Source: JADYZU01 sp964540965 (lineage in GTDB: Bacteria; Pseudomonadota; Alphaproteobacteria; Rhodobacterales; Rhodobacteraceae). From it: a DNA stretch of 64,000 nucleotides. This document shows, one piece after another, positions 52,691 to 61,262 of this stretch; within the stretch, counting starts at the first letter, position 1; each line of letters starts with the position of its first letter. A model generated the notes under the pieces. It was given only the letters and a program-made list of their open reading frames with translations. It had not been told where the DNA came from and did not search any database. The DNA lies in contig CAZIOT010000003.1 in assembly GCA_964540965.1 (NCBI GenBank), positions 201,627-265,626 on the forward strand, written 5' to 3'. The translations under genes and the position numbers were made by a program.

Positions 52691-53025
52691 CAGAAGCTCG
52701 CGTTCAGGCGCACCCGGCCAATGGTGTCGCCCGCGCCGCTGGCAACCGCTTCGGTCGCCACTCCGATCAAGGTGTTGTCGGTCGCAACCGTGGTGCAACG
52801 CTTGTTGGCATTGTCCCAGTAGACCTTTGCACCGACGGTCCAGGCCTGCGAGCCGATCTTGGTGATGTCGAACACGCCGGCAAGCGCCGTCTCGATGGGT
52901 TCGCCGAGGGCGGCGGTGCCGGAAGCGACGCCGAAGATGGAGCCGACGAGCAGGCCATCGCCGGAGGCGACGGCGTAGGGCGCGGTCAGGGTGATGGTGT
53001 TGCCGGGCTGGACGTAGTTTTTCAT
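52690..53025 (-). CDS. DUF2190 capsid cement/decoration protein
   Basis: A 111-residue beta-rich protein with NYVQPGNTITLTAPYAVASG, then GVFDITKIGSQAWTVGAKVY and NTLIGVATEAVASGAGDTIG, matching DUF2190. Members bind the outside of the capsid lattice and stabilise it. It lies directly after the capsid gene. Confidence 0.85.
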   Translation of the reverse strand: MKNYVQPGNTITLTAPYAVASGDGLLVGSIFGVASGTAALGEPIETALAGVFDITKIGSQAWTVGAKVYWDNANKRCTTVATDNTLIGVATEAVASGAGDTIGRVRLNASF

Positions 53026-53105
53026 GGGGAGGATCCTTGTGGAAAGACGATGGGCGGCCCGAGTGGACCGCCCGCATGTCAGGGTTCAGCATGTCGGCGC
53101 GCTGG

Positions 53106-55139
53106 TTACGCGCCCGGGTTCTTGTAGAGGCCGCGCCAGTCGATAGCCTTGGCGCCGAAGTCGAGGCGGCACTTGATCTCGACCCCGTCGACATCGAAGC
53201 CGTTGCGCGTCTCGATGTAAGCGCCCTGCTGGCCCTCGAGATAGGCGTATTCGATGGTATCGATCTGGTTGGGCGATGCCGCCAGATACCAGGAGGTGGC
53301 GCTGGCGGCGTCGAGGCGCGGCTCGCTGATCGGCGATAGCGTCCGGATCGACTGCGGGACGACCTTGGCGCTGTCGGCCGGGACGAGGTTCTGGGCGACC
53401 AGCTGCTCGGCCTTCAGTTCCAGCGCCGCGGGCACGATCAGGAAAGCGGGCCGGATATTCAGCACCGTCTTCTTGTCGAGGCCGGTCTGCAGCGCCATCG
53501 CCGCCCGCGCCGCGCCGACACTGGCCACATCCAGCGCGGCACCGGTGCCCGCGAGGTTCTTGTGCGTGGTGTGGAACAGCGCGTTGCCGTCTGCCATGGC
53601 CGGGTTCGCGGTGATAATGCCCCAGACCACGTCGCTTTCCAGCTGAGCGATGGAGTTGCCGTACATCGCCGGGATGCGCGTGAAGGCGTCGAGATCGTCG
53701 TTGATCAGCACCTGCCGGGTGATCGCAACGACCCGGCCATAGGTCTTCACGCGGTAGCTTTCCTTGCTCTCGCCCAGCGTGCCGCGCTTGAACTCGCCGC
53801 TTTCGCCCACTTCCAGAAGCTGCGGCGCTTCGCCCAGCTGGACGCGGTGCATGGACTTGAAGTCGGTGGCCAGCACCTGGCGGCAGAAGAGCGCGAAAGT
53901 GCGGGGATAGGCGTCATAGGCCTGCCGCAGGGTCTTGTTGGTAACGGCCGACAGGATCTCGGGGAAGTCCGAGGTCGAGTGCAGCGCGCGCGTCGCCACC
54001 TCGTCGCGCGACAGACCGCGCGTGTTGACGCCTGCATTGCCGAGGCTTTCGCGCGCAAGTTCCAGCAGGGTCATGCCGCGATACTGGCGTGCGGCATCCT
54101 CCAGCGGAAACAGCGTCGGGCTGTAGCGGTGCAGCAGCGCATTGGCCACCGCGTCGCGGCGGGTGATGCGTTCGTCCCGGCCGCCAAGGGGGACCGAGAC
54201 ATGCGGGAAGGTCCGGGTCTCGTCCGACTTCGCGGCGACCTGATCGAGGATTAGGCGGCGGGACTCGTCCACGCTGATCCCGCGTTTCACCAGATCCTCG
54301 GCGAAGCTGCGTTCGAGGTTCAGGCGGCCGGTCAGGTCGTAGATGGTGGATACGCGGTCGCGCTCGGCCTCGCGGGCGCGGGTGGCGATGGCCTCGCTGT
54401 CAGGCGCTGGCGCCGGCTCCGGCATGCGCGCGCCGGTCGGTTCGGGGCTCGCCGGTGCCGAAACGGGCGCCTGGCGGGTCTCATGGGTACCGGGGACATC
54501 CCCGGCCACGGTGGTCGTGCTCTCAGGCATGGATGCCTCCTTTTGCATGCGGGTGTCGACGATCTCGACGGGATAGCCGACCTGATCGGCGGCGCGGACC
54601 TGCGCGCGGGGATCGGCGGGAACGGTCACGAAGCTGACCTCGAGCGGCGTCCAGCGTTCGACGATGCGCTGCTCGACCTCGCCCTTGGCGGCGGGCTCGA
54701 CCACCTTCACCCGCTCGATGGAATAGCCGACCGAGACATTGCGGATGATGCCGTCGCTGATCAGGCCGAACATACGGTCGGCGGCTTGGTCGAGCCCCTC
54801 GCGGGGAAAGCGGATGGTGGCCTTGCCTTCCTTGCCCTCGATCCACGCGCGTTCGACGACGCCGACCTGCGAATGCGAGGACCAGACCGAATGGCTGTCG
54901 AGCGCCGGGGCCCCGGCATTGAGGCGCGTCAGGTCCACCGCCCTGTCGCTGACCTCGAGGATCTCGTCGAAGGGCACGGAGGTGTCCCAGCCTGTCCAGC
55001 GTCGCCGCCGAACGGCCGCGCCTGTGGTGAAGACCACATCGACGGAGCGGGCCTCGGAATTGACGGTCGCGGGCAGGATGGGCGCACGCCGCAGCTGCAT
55101 CGGCAGGGCGACCGGGGCCGCCATGATCTTGTCGGGCAT
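53106..55139 (-). CDS. Prohead protease-major capsid protein fusion
   Basis: A 677-residue polypeptide from ATG 55139. Residues 1-200 are an HK97-type prohead protease (TVNSEARSVDVVFTTGAAVR; ERWTPLEVSFVTVPADPRAQ). A Pro/Ala/Glu-rich linker and helical region (200-330) may act as scaffold, then a capsid domain (HSTSDFPEILSAVTNKTL; LARESLGNAGVN; C-terminal DFGAKAIDWRGLYKNPGA). Self-cleavage would release the capsid protein. An internal ribosome site and ATG at 54530 could also make the scaffold-capsid part alone. Confidence 0.85.
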   Translation of the reverse strand: MPDKIMAAPVALPMQLRRAPILPATVNSEARSVDVVFTTGAAVRRRRWTGWDTSVPFDEILEVSDRAVDLTRLNAGAPALDSHSVWSSHSQVGVVERAWIEGKEGKATIRFPREGLDQAADRMFGLISDGIIRNVSVGYSIERVKVVEPAAKGEVEQRIVERWTPLEVSFVTVPADPRAQVRAADQVGYPVEIVDTRMQKEASMPESTTTVAGDVPGTHETRQAPVSAPASPEPTGARMPEPAPAPDSEAIATRAREAERDRVSTIYDLTGRLNLERSFAEDLVKRGISVDESRRLILDQVAAKSDETRTFPHVSVPLGGRDERITRRDAVANALLHRYSPTLFPLEDAARQYRGMTLLELARESLGNAGVNTRGLSRDEVATRALHSTSDFPEILSAVTNKTLRQAYDAYPRTFALFCRQVLATDFKSMHRVQLGEAPQLLEVGESGEFKRGTLGESKESYRVKTYGRVVAITRQVLINDDLDAFTRIPAMYGNSIAQLESDVVWGIITANPAMADGNALFHTTHKNLAGTGAALDVASVGAARAAMALQTGLDKKTVLNIRPAFLIVPAALELKAEQLVAQNLVPADSAKVVPQSIRTLSPISEPRLDAASATSWYLAASPNQIDTIEYAYLEGQQGAYIETRNGFDVDGVEIKCRLDFGAKAIDWRGLYKNPGA
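54530..54544 (-). promoter_or_regulatory. Internal ribosome binding site in protease-capsid gene
   Basis: A strong AAAAGGAGG (54536-54544 on the minus strand) stands 5 bases before an in-frame ATG at 54530. Translation starting there gives MPESTTTVAGD and the rest of scaffold plus capsid without the protease. Confidence 0.6.
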
Positions 55140-55143
55140 GGCC

Positions 55144-56667
55144 CTACTCCTTCTCTGGTTCGGATGCGGGGGCGGCCGGGTCACTGGTCGGTTCACCGGT
55201 CGGGTCGCCCGCCTGCGCACTGCCGGTCTTGGTGACGCGGCGCGGATCGCTGTCGAGCACGAGGCCGAGTCCATCGAGCTTGGCGTTGGTCGCGGCGATT
55301 TCCGCCAGCACCGCGTCCGGGTTGTGACCCTGCCGGGCGATGGCCTGCGCCAGCGTCATCGTGCCTGTCCGGATCGCCAGCAGATCGGCCATCGCATCCT
55401 TGTAGGGATCGACTGCGTCGAACTTTGGCGGCGACCATTCCACCGACACGTCCGGCGTCGGGATCTGCCCCGCTGCCCATGCAGCCTCGGTGAACCAGCG
55501 CCAGACCGGCGCGCAGAGCATCGGGATGAAAAGCTGCCACTGCACGGCATCGATCATGCGGCGGAACTCCACGAGCCCCGCCCGGATCGAGGAATAATTG
55601 ACCTGACTGAGGTCGCCGGTCAGCAGCTCGTAGGGCACCCGGAACCCGGCCGAGATGGTGTGCAGGCTCGCCCGCTTGTATTCGCCATAGCCGCCGGTGG
55701 CAGCGGGCTGGTTGAACCGGATGTCCTTGCCGCCACGGGCATAGGCGATCAGTCCCGGCTCGAACTGCTCCACCCGGTTGCCGTCGGCGTCGACCACGGA
55801 GGGCGCGATGCCCTGCTGTGCCTCATCATCGCCGAAGACGATGGCGGTGACGCAGGCTTCGGTTTTCTTGCGGACGAGTTCCGCGACCTCGTAATCGTCC
55901 AGATCGCGCAAGCTGCGGATCACCGGTGCGCCCCAGGGCACGCCGCGCGCCTGTGTGCGCTGTTTTTCATAGACATGGGCGATTTCGGTCGCAGGGACCG
56001 GGCGGCTGTCGAGCCCGCTGCGCAGCGCACCGTGCGCATCGCCGGGATGTTCGGGATGCAGCCAATAGGCCCTGCGCTTGCCGACAGGGTCGAATTCGAT
56101 ACCCTGCACGATACGACCCACGCCCGTGTTGCTGGACTTGCTGGCGTCGAGGAAATCTGCCTCCAGCACCTGCAATTGCAGCGGCACGGCCAGTCCGTCC
56201 GAGGAACGCCGCAGCCTGCGGCGCACCAGCACCTCGCCCGCTTCGATCATTTCACGGCAGATCAGCGTCTGCAGCCCGTAGAAATCCAGCTGGCCGTCGG
56301 CATCGCACTCCGCTGACCAGCGGGCAAACAGCGCGTCGACCTTACGGTCGAGCTTGTCGTCGCCACTGGCAGCGCGCGGCATGATGCCGGCGCCGATGAT
56401 ATTGTTTACCAGCACAGCGACGGCTTTGGCCGCATGCGGGTTGTTGCGCACGAGATCCCGCATCCGGTCGCGCAAGAGTGCCCCAGCCACACCGATCTTG
56501 GTGTCGGCCGAGGAGCCCGGCGCCCGCCAGCCGTCCGTCCGCCGACCCTTCGACGCGCCGTCATAGCCGCGCGTCAGGGTCTCGAAGGCCTGCCGTGCCA
56601 GCACGCGCCGGGCCGCCATGCGCGGCGCCACCGAGGCAATGGCGTGGTCCATCCAGTTCGCGGGCAT
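55144..56667 (-). CDS. Phage portal protein (lambda family)
   Basis: A 507-residue portal of the lambda gpB type: LVRNNPHAAKAVAVLVNNII near 75-94, VLEADFLDAS, and RVPYELLTGDLSQVNYSSIR near 335-355. It forms the ring at the capsid vertex. Its C-terminal 40 residues are Pro/Glu-rich. It is next to gpW and to the protease-capsid gene, which starts 4 bp after it. Confidence 0.9.
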   Translation of the reverse strand: MPANWMDHAIASVAPRMAARRVLARQAFETLTRGYDGASKGRRTDGWRAPGSSADTKIGVAGALLRDRMRDLVRNNPHAAKAVAVLVNNIIGAGIMPRAASGDDKLDRKVDALFARWSAECDADGQLDFYGLQTLICREMIEAGEVLVRRRLRRSSDGLAVPLQLQVLEADFLDASKSSNTGVGRIVQGIEFDPVGKRRAYWLHPEHPGDAHGALRSGLDSRPVPATEIAHVYEKQRTQARGVPWGAPVIRSLRDLDDYEVAELVRKKTEACVTAIVFGDDEAQQGIAPSVVDADGNRVEQFEPGLIAYARGGKDIRFNQPAATGGYGEYKRASLHTISAGFRVPYELLTGDLSQVNYSSIRAGLVEFRRMIDAVQWQLFIPMLCAPVWRWFTEAAWAAGQIPTPDVSVEWSPPKFDAVDPYKDAMADLLAIRTGTMTLAQAIARQGHNPDAVLAEIAATNAKLDGLGLVLDSDPRRVTKTGSAQAGDPTGEPTSDPAAPASEPEKE

Positions 56668-56876
56668 CAGCGATCCCCGCGCGAGAAGCCAGCAAGCCCG
56701 GCGACCGGCAGTGGCCGCGCGGTCCCCGCGACGGCACGTTCGATGGTTCGGATGCGGCTCAGCAGATCTTCGGCCGAACCGTAATCCACCGACTTGCCAT
56801 CATAGCTGACGCGGGTCGTGCCGCTGGCATAGGCCCGGCGCAGCGCCGAGAGCTCGGTTTCCGTCCAACCCGTCAT
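56667..56876 (-). CDS. gpW-like head-tail joining protein
   Basis: A 69-residue protein from ATG 56876. ETELSALRRAYASGTTRVSY and DLLSRIRTIERAV fit the gpW fold. Its position between terminase large subunit and portal is as in lambda-like phages. The stop overlaps the portal start by 1 bp. Confidence 0.75.
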   Translation of the reverse strand: MTGWTETELSALRRAYASGTTRVSYDGKSVDYGSAEDLLSRIRTIERAVAGTARPLPVAGLAGFSRGDR

Positions 56877-56878
56877 GC

Positions 56879-58882
56879 TCAGAACCATCCTCCGCGTCGA
56901 CCAAGCCAGTCCGACTGCCGTTTTCCCTGGGGTGCGGATTGCGGTCGGTTGACCCGCCCCGCGCCATCCATTTCCGTTGGCGCCGCCCCGAGCTGATCCT
57001 CGAGGTCGCGCCATTTCTCGTCGGTCCAGCGATCCGCGCCCGCGATCCAGGCGGCAGCGCGGGCATAGACCCGACAATCCAGCGCTTCGTTGCGTTCGCG
57101 CAGCTTCTGCCATTCCAGCCGGGCAAAGCCGCGCTTGGTGCGCACCGTCACCAGTTGTTCGGCCACGAACTGCTTCAGCCATTCGTTCTCGACCCAATGC
57201 GGCAAATGCACCGAGCCGGGCGGGAACGCCGCCCCCTCGGCCATGTCTTCCTCGGTCGGCCGTTCCAGCCGCAGGAAGCGATAGGTTTCGGCCTTGAAGG
57301 TCGACACCGCCACGGTCCAGAGCCGTGCGCCCCGTCGCAGGCGCTTGCCGCCCTCGGTCGCATCGACGAAGGTCGGCCCCGAGACCGGGCTCGAGCGGTT
57401 GAAGCCCTCGACGCCCTTGACCGGGGACACCTGCGCGAACCCCTGCGACCGCGACCAGGAATAGACCGCCGGGGCCTCGTAGCCGGTGTCGATGGCCAGC
57501 CGCGCGATCCGCAGATGCGCGCCGCGTTCATGCGGCCAGCTTCGATCCAGCAGCGCCGTCAGTTCCGACCACGCGTCATGCCGGTCGGGCCCGCCCTCGA
57601 TGACCACGTGATCGACGAGCCAGCTTTCGAGACCGCGCCCCCAGGCCCAGACATCGACCTCGATCCGGTCCTTCTGGACGTCGGCCCCGGCAGTCAGGAA
57701 CAGCCCGCCCGCAGGCACCGTGCCGGATGTCCAGCGCTCGCGGCGGTCGTAGAGCCGCTGCCAGTCTGGGGCTTCTCCGGTCTCGACCCATGTCTCGCCG
57801 AGGATGGTGTTGCGGAACGCCTTGATCGCCTCGTCCGACCCTTGCGCTGCGTCCCAAGCCCGCACGATCCGCTCCCAGCTCAGCCAGCCGATCGGCGAAT
57901 AGAGCGCCGAGAGGTGATACCCGACCGTGGTCGGATCGGCGGCCGTGGCGGTCGCCCGCCATTCGCCGCCCTCCAGCATCGCCGTCTTGTGGTGCTCCGC
58001 GATTGGCGTCTCGCAGCCCTCGCAATGATATTCTGCCGTTTCCGGCCGCCCCTTCTGCCAGCGCAGCCGGTCGAACTTCAGCCATTGGGAATGGCCGCAA
58101 TGCGGGCATGGCACGAAGAACCGGCGCTGGTCGCTGGCTTCATATTCGCGTTCGATGCGGCTCAGACCCCGGATGGTCGGGGTCGAGACCAGGAACACCT
58201 TGCGCCGGTGCGCGAAGGTCAACGACCTAGCCTCGGCCAGCGTCACCGGGTCGCCTTCCTCGTCAGCCGAAGCCGGATAGGCGTCGACCTCGTCGAGGAA
58301 GATGTAGCGCGCCGGTGTGGACCGCAGCCCTACCGCCGAGTTCGCCCCGGTCATGATCAGGATGCCACCCGCGAATTCCTTCGACAGCATGGTGTTGCCC
58401 GCATCGCGAGACCGGGCCGGTTTTACCCGCTCCCGCAGGTCGGGGCTTTCGTCGATCAGCGGGTCGATCCGCTGGCGCGAGTTTCGCTTCGCCAGTTCCA
58501 CTGTCGGCTGGACCGCCAGCATCGGGCCTGGTGCCTGGTGAATGGCAAAGCCGATCCAGTTGTTGCCCGCCTCGGTCGCACCGACCTGTGCGGCCTTCAT
58601 GTACACGATGCGCTGCATCTCGTCGCCGGGTGACAGCCGATCCATGATCTCGCGCATGTAAGGCGTGCGCGCCGTCCGATATCGCCCCGGTTCCGCCGAA
58701 GCGCGGCCAGACAGCATCCGATGCTTGTCGGCCCATTGCGAAACAGTCAGATCGGGATCGGGCATCAGCCCCGCGCCCCAGGTGCGCAGGATCTCCGCCG
58801 CGCCGTCGAAATCTGTCAGGCCGTCATCGTCACCGGAAGTCAGGCCGGACCTCGGCAAGTTCGTCGAGGTGGGCGCGTACAT
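56879..58882 (-). CDS. Terminase large subunit (GpA type)
   Basis: A 667-residue DNA-packaging motor. The ATPase part has MKAAQVGATEAGNNWIGFAI (Walker A-like) and ARYIFLDEVDAYP (Walker B). A zinc motif CPHCGHSQW...CEGCE occurs near residues 260-300, and nuclease acidic residues lie in the C-terminal half (AGADVQKDRIEVDVWAWGRG). The C-terminus is basic. It overlaps the small subunit gene by 53 bp. Confidence 0.93.
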   Translation of the reverse strand: MYAPTSTNLPRSGLTSGDDDGLTDFDGAAEILRTWGAGLMPDPDLTVSQWADKHRMLSGRASAEPGRYRTARTPYMREIMDRLSPGDEMQRIVYMKAAQVGATEAGNNWIGFAIHQAPGPMLAVQPTVELAKRNSRQRIDPLIDESPDLRERVKPARSRDAGNTMLSKEFAGGILIMTGANSAVGLRSTPARYIFLDEVDAYPASADEEGDPVTLAEARSLTFAHRRKVFLVSTPTIRGLSRIEREYEASDQRRFFVPCPHCGHSQWLKFDRLRWQKGRPETAEYHCEGCETPIAEHHKTAMLEGGEWRATATAADPTTVGYHLSALYSPIGWLSWERIVRAWDAAQGSDEAIKAFRNTILGETWVETGEAPDWQRLYDRRERWTSGTVPAGGLFLTAGADVQKDRIEVDVWAWGRGLESWLVDHVVIEGGPDRHDAWSELTALLDRSWPHERGAHLRIARLAIDTGYEAPAVYSWSRSQGFAQVSPVKGVEGFNRSSPVSGPTFVDATEGGKRLRRGARLWTVAVSTFKAETYRFLRLERPTEEDMAEGAAFPPGSVHLPHWVENEWLKQFVAEQLVTVRTKRGFARLEWQKLRERNEALDCRVYARAAAWIAGADRWTDEKWRDLEDQLGAAPTEMDGAGRVNRPQSAPQGKRQSDWLGRRGGWF

Positions 58883-59390
58883 GTTTTTCCAAGGCCTTCT
58901 GCATAGCGGCCGGTTCCACGCCCAGTTCCGCCGCCATCAATGCCGACGACCGCGCAGGCCAGTTCACCCAAGCGTCCCGCACCTCTCGCGCCAGCCGGAA
59001 CACCAGCGACAGCGCGCGGGCCCGTTCGATCAATTCCCCCTTCAGCTTCTGCAGCCGGATCCGCCGCTCCTGCGCCTTCAGCACCTCGTTGGCGGTTTTC
59101 GCCTGCAGATAGGTCGTACCGCCGCCAACGGCTGGCACCGCCAGACCCTGTTCGCGCAGCGTGTCACCAACGGCCGTTACCGCAGCCTCGGGCACCGGCT
59201 TCAGCTTGGGTTCGGGCGGTTTCCGGGTCTTCGAAGGATCGGTGGTTTCCGCCCGGCGCACATCGCTGGCGGCCGCGTTGATGCTGCCATCCGCGAACAG
59301 CACAAGCCGTTCGGCCGCCTTCGCTTTCTGGATCGCGCCCCGCGACAAGCCGACATGAGCGGCATACTGGCGCTCGCTCATGCCCTGCAT
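58830..59390 (-). CDS. Terminase small subunit-like protein
   Basis: A 186-residue protein with an N-terminal HTH (SERQYAAHVGLSRGAIQKAK), a linker and a helical C-terminal half (EVLKAQERRIRLQKLKGELI; MQKALEKHVRAHLDEL). This is the Nu1-like layout: DNA-binding domain plus dimer/large-subunit contact region. It lies just upstream of the GpA-type large subunit. Confidence 0.75.
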   Translation of the reverse strand: MQGMSERQYAAHVGLSRGAIQKAKAAERLVLFADGSINAAASDVRRAETTDPSKTRKPPEPKLKPVPEAAVTAVGDTLREQGLAVPAVGGGTTYLQAKTANEVLKAQERRIRLQKLKGELIERARALSLVFRLAREVRDAWVNWPARSSALMAAELGVEPAAMQKALEKHVRAHLDELAEVRPDFR

Positions 59391-59421
59391 TGGCCGCTCC
59401 GATTATCATTCAGATTCATGT

Positions 59422-59475
59422 GCTTATCTCGTTGATAAGCTTCGCGGACAGAGCGAACGTCCTTTCAGAAGGACG
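59422..59475. promoter_or_regulatory. Two hairpins/dyads in the divergent early-late region
   Basis: GCTTATC-TCGTT-GATAAGC (59422-59440) and CGTCCTT-TCAG-AAGGACG (59458-59475) are perfect 7-bp inverted repeats. They lie between the minus-strand terminase gene and the plus-strand gene at 59502. They may be operators or leader hairpins for a phage regulator. Confidence 0.45.
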
Positions 59476-59501
59476 ATGCAACTCACCACGGAGCCACCGA
59501 A

Positions 59502-59726
59502 ATGACCCGCCGCGCACAAGACAACACGAAAGCCCTCGATGCCTTCGTCGGCAAGAAGGCCGAGATCGACGCGATGCTCGCCCGACTTCAGGGGCTCAGC
59601 GACGACCATTTCAACTTCGATCCGGAAGCGGTCAATTGGGGCAGCGTCGGCTCGATCAGCAGCGTCGCCAGCGACCTCCTGAAGATCACCGATTTCCTTT
59701 TCGGCGAGGGCGAACACGCCGAGTAG
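59502..59726 (+). CDS. Small hypothetical phage protein (74 aa)
   Basis: A plus-strand ORF with a GGAG site before ATG 59502. RRAQDNTKALDAFVGKKAEI is helical; a second segment HFNFDPEAVNWGSVGSISSV and DLLKITDFLFGEG follows. No known domain. It is divergent from the terminase genes and so transcribed with the early region; conserved size and position suggest a real gene. Confidence 0.65.
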   Translation: MTRRAQDNTKALDAFVGKKAEIDAMLARLQGLSDDHFNFDPEAVNWGSVGSISSVASDLLKITDFLFGEGEHAE

Positions 59727-59814
59727 CCAATCCAACCATCGCACCAGCTCCGCCCTGCGGGGCTTGGCCTCGTAGAAGGGCCCGCATCCCGCGCGCCCCG
59801 ACCCGGAGACGACG

Positions 59815-60387
59815 ATGACCCAGCTTTCCGACACCCAAGCCCTGATCCTGAGCGCCGCCGCGCAGCGGCCCGAGCGCATCGCCCTGCCGCTGCCCGAGAG
59901 CCTGCGCGGCGGTGCCGCCGCAAAGGTGGTCGGCGCGATGATCGCTAAGGGCTACCTCGAAGAAGTCGACGCCGACTTGCGCAAGGGCGAACCCATGTGG
60001 CGCGAAACCGGTGAAGGCCACGGCACCACGCTGGTTGCCACCGACGCAGGCCTCGCCGCCATTGGCATCGAGCCCGAGGGCGCGAACACCACGCCCACTG
60101 GCGGCGACAAGGCGCCCAGCGACGTGCCCGCGACGGACGCAATCACCGAGCCCGAAGCCACGCCCAAGGCGCGCACGCCGCGCGAGGGCACCAAGCAAGC
60201 CACGCTGATCGCCATGCTGCGTGCGCCGGACGGCGCGACCATCGAGGAGATCATGGCCGCGACCGGATGGCTTGGTCACACGGTGCGCGGTGCCATGGCC
60301 GGGGCGTTGAAAAAGAAGCTCGGGCTTGAGGTGACCTCAGAGAAGGTCGAGGGGCGCGGGCGGGTCTACAGACTTCCCGCCGCGTGA
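59815..60387 (+). CDS. DUF3489 domain protein
   Basis: A 190-residue protein. Residues 1-90 are helical (LSDTQALILSAAAQRPERIA; AAKVVGAMIAKGYLEEVDAD); a low-complexity Pro/Glu linker (90-125) follows, then a C-terminal winged-helix-like DUF3489 (LIAMLRAPDGATIEEIMAAT; GALKKKLGLEVTSEKVEGRG). It may bind DNA. It is convergent with the HNH gene. Confidence 0.75.
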   Translation: MTQLSDTQALILSAAAQRPERIALPLPESLRGGAAAKVVGAMIAKGYLEEVDADLRKGEPMWRETGEGHGTTLVATDAGLAAIGIEPEGANTTPTGGDKAPSDVPATDAITEPEATPKARTPREGTKQATLIAMLRAPDGATIEEIMAATGWLGHTVRGAMAGALKKKLGLEVTSEKVEGRGRVYRLPAA

Positions 60388-60438
60388 CCAGACGCCGGAA
60401 ACGCTACGCCGCCGCCCCGACCGGGCGGCGGCCTGTAT

Positions 60439-60813
60439 CTACGATGGCCTCGTCAGTGTCGCTGTAAGACCGACCAATGACACCTGCGCTAGCAGCCACT
60501 TTCCGGCTGCCATGCGCTTCTGGACGTACACGCGATGCTCTTCGGGCGTGGGCGGGCGCTTCCGCTTATGGCGCTGGCTATTGCAGTACCAACAGGCCGC
60601 AACGATGTTCTCATCAGTGTCGCGACCACCGTCGGAGCGGGCGTGTAGATGCTCGGCGGTGCAGCGTAGCGCCTTTGACGTCCGCCTCGTTTTGTGGTTT
60701 CGTTGAGAAGATGCGGCTTCAACAGCATCGTCCCACATTGGCAGGCCGCAATAGTAGCAGCGGCCACCTTGGGCCATCATCTTCCTCTGACGGATACGTT
60801 TAACAGATCCCAT
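60439..60813 (-). CDS. HNH endonuclease
   Basis: A 124-residue nuclease. The motif is spread as RCYYCGLPM (zinc ligands), RCTAEHLHARSDGGRD (catalytic His), and NIVAACWYCNSQRH. It is preceded by an AAAGGA site at ATG 60813. In phages with terminase nearby, HNH proteins often assist packaging or act as homing-like nucleases; the role is not fixed by sequence. Confidence 0.88.
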   Translation of the reverse strand: MGSVKRIRQRKMMAQGGRCYYCGLPMWDDAVEAASSQRNHKTRRTSKALRCTAEHLHARSDGGRDTDENIVAACWYCNSQRHKRKRPPTPEEHRVYVQKRMAAGKWLLAQVSLVGLTATLTRPS

Positions 60814-61043
60814 GACACGGGTCCTTTCATTCGACTTCGTGAGAAGCGAATGCGCGACGCCCGTAACGGACGCTCCCCGGCTGGAAGCTCCTGCTCGCGC
60901 GAGGCCCGGTGATCCGTGGCTCCGCATGCCGGACCGCGAAACCTGCAGGACAAGACCTCAGGTCAGAGTAGCCGCTGGCTTACTCAAATCGGCCGAAGCC
61001 GAATTCGCAGCAGGATTAGGATAGATGATCGTCCCGCATCGCG

Positions 61044-61253
61044 TCAACGGAACCTTTCGAACACCCGCCGCAGGATGTAGGACCGCGCGATGCTCACCAC
61101 GGTGAACACCGCGCCCATCTTCAGGTTCTGCGCCAGCGTCGTGTGCAGGCCAAAGATCGGAAAGATCAGGATCTGCGTGACGACCGCGACGCCATAGCCG
61201 ACGAGCACGTTGGCGAATGACTCGACCAGCGACATGAGGCGGGACTGCTTCAT
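61044..61253 (-). CDS. DUF7220 small membrane protein
   Basis: A 69-residue protein with two transmembrane helices (FANVLVGYGVAVVTQILIFP and MGAVFTVVSIARSYILRRVF) and a basic tail, matching DUF7220, found in alphaproteobacterial phages. It starts 10 bp after the cytosine methyltransferase stop. Function unknown. Confidence 0.75.
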   Translation of the reverse strand: MKQSRLMSLVESFANVLVGYGVAVVTQILIFPIFGLHTTLAQNLKMGAVFTVVSIARSYILRRVFERFR

Positions 61254-61262
61254 GCCGCCACC

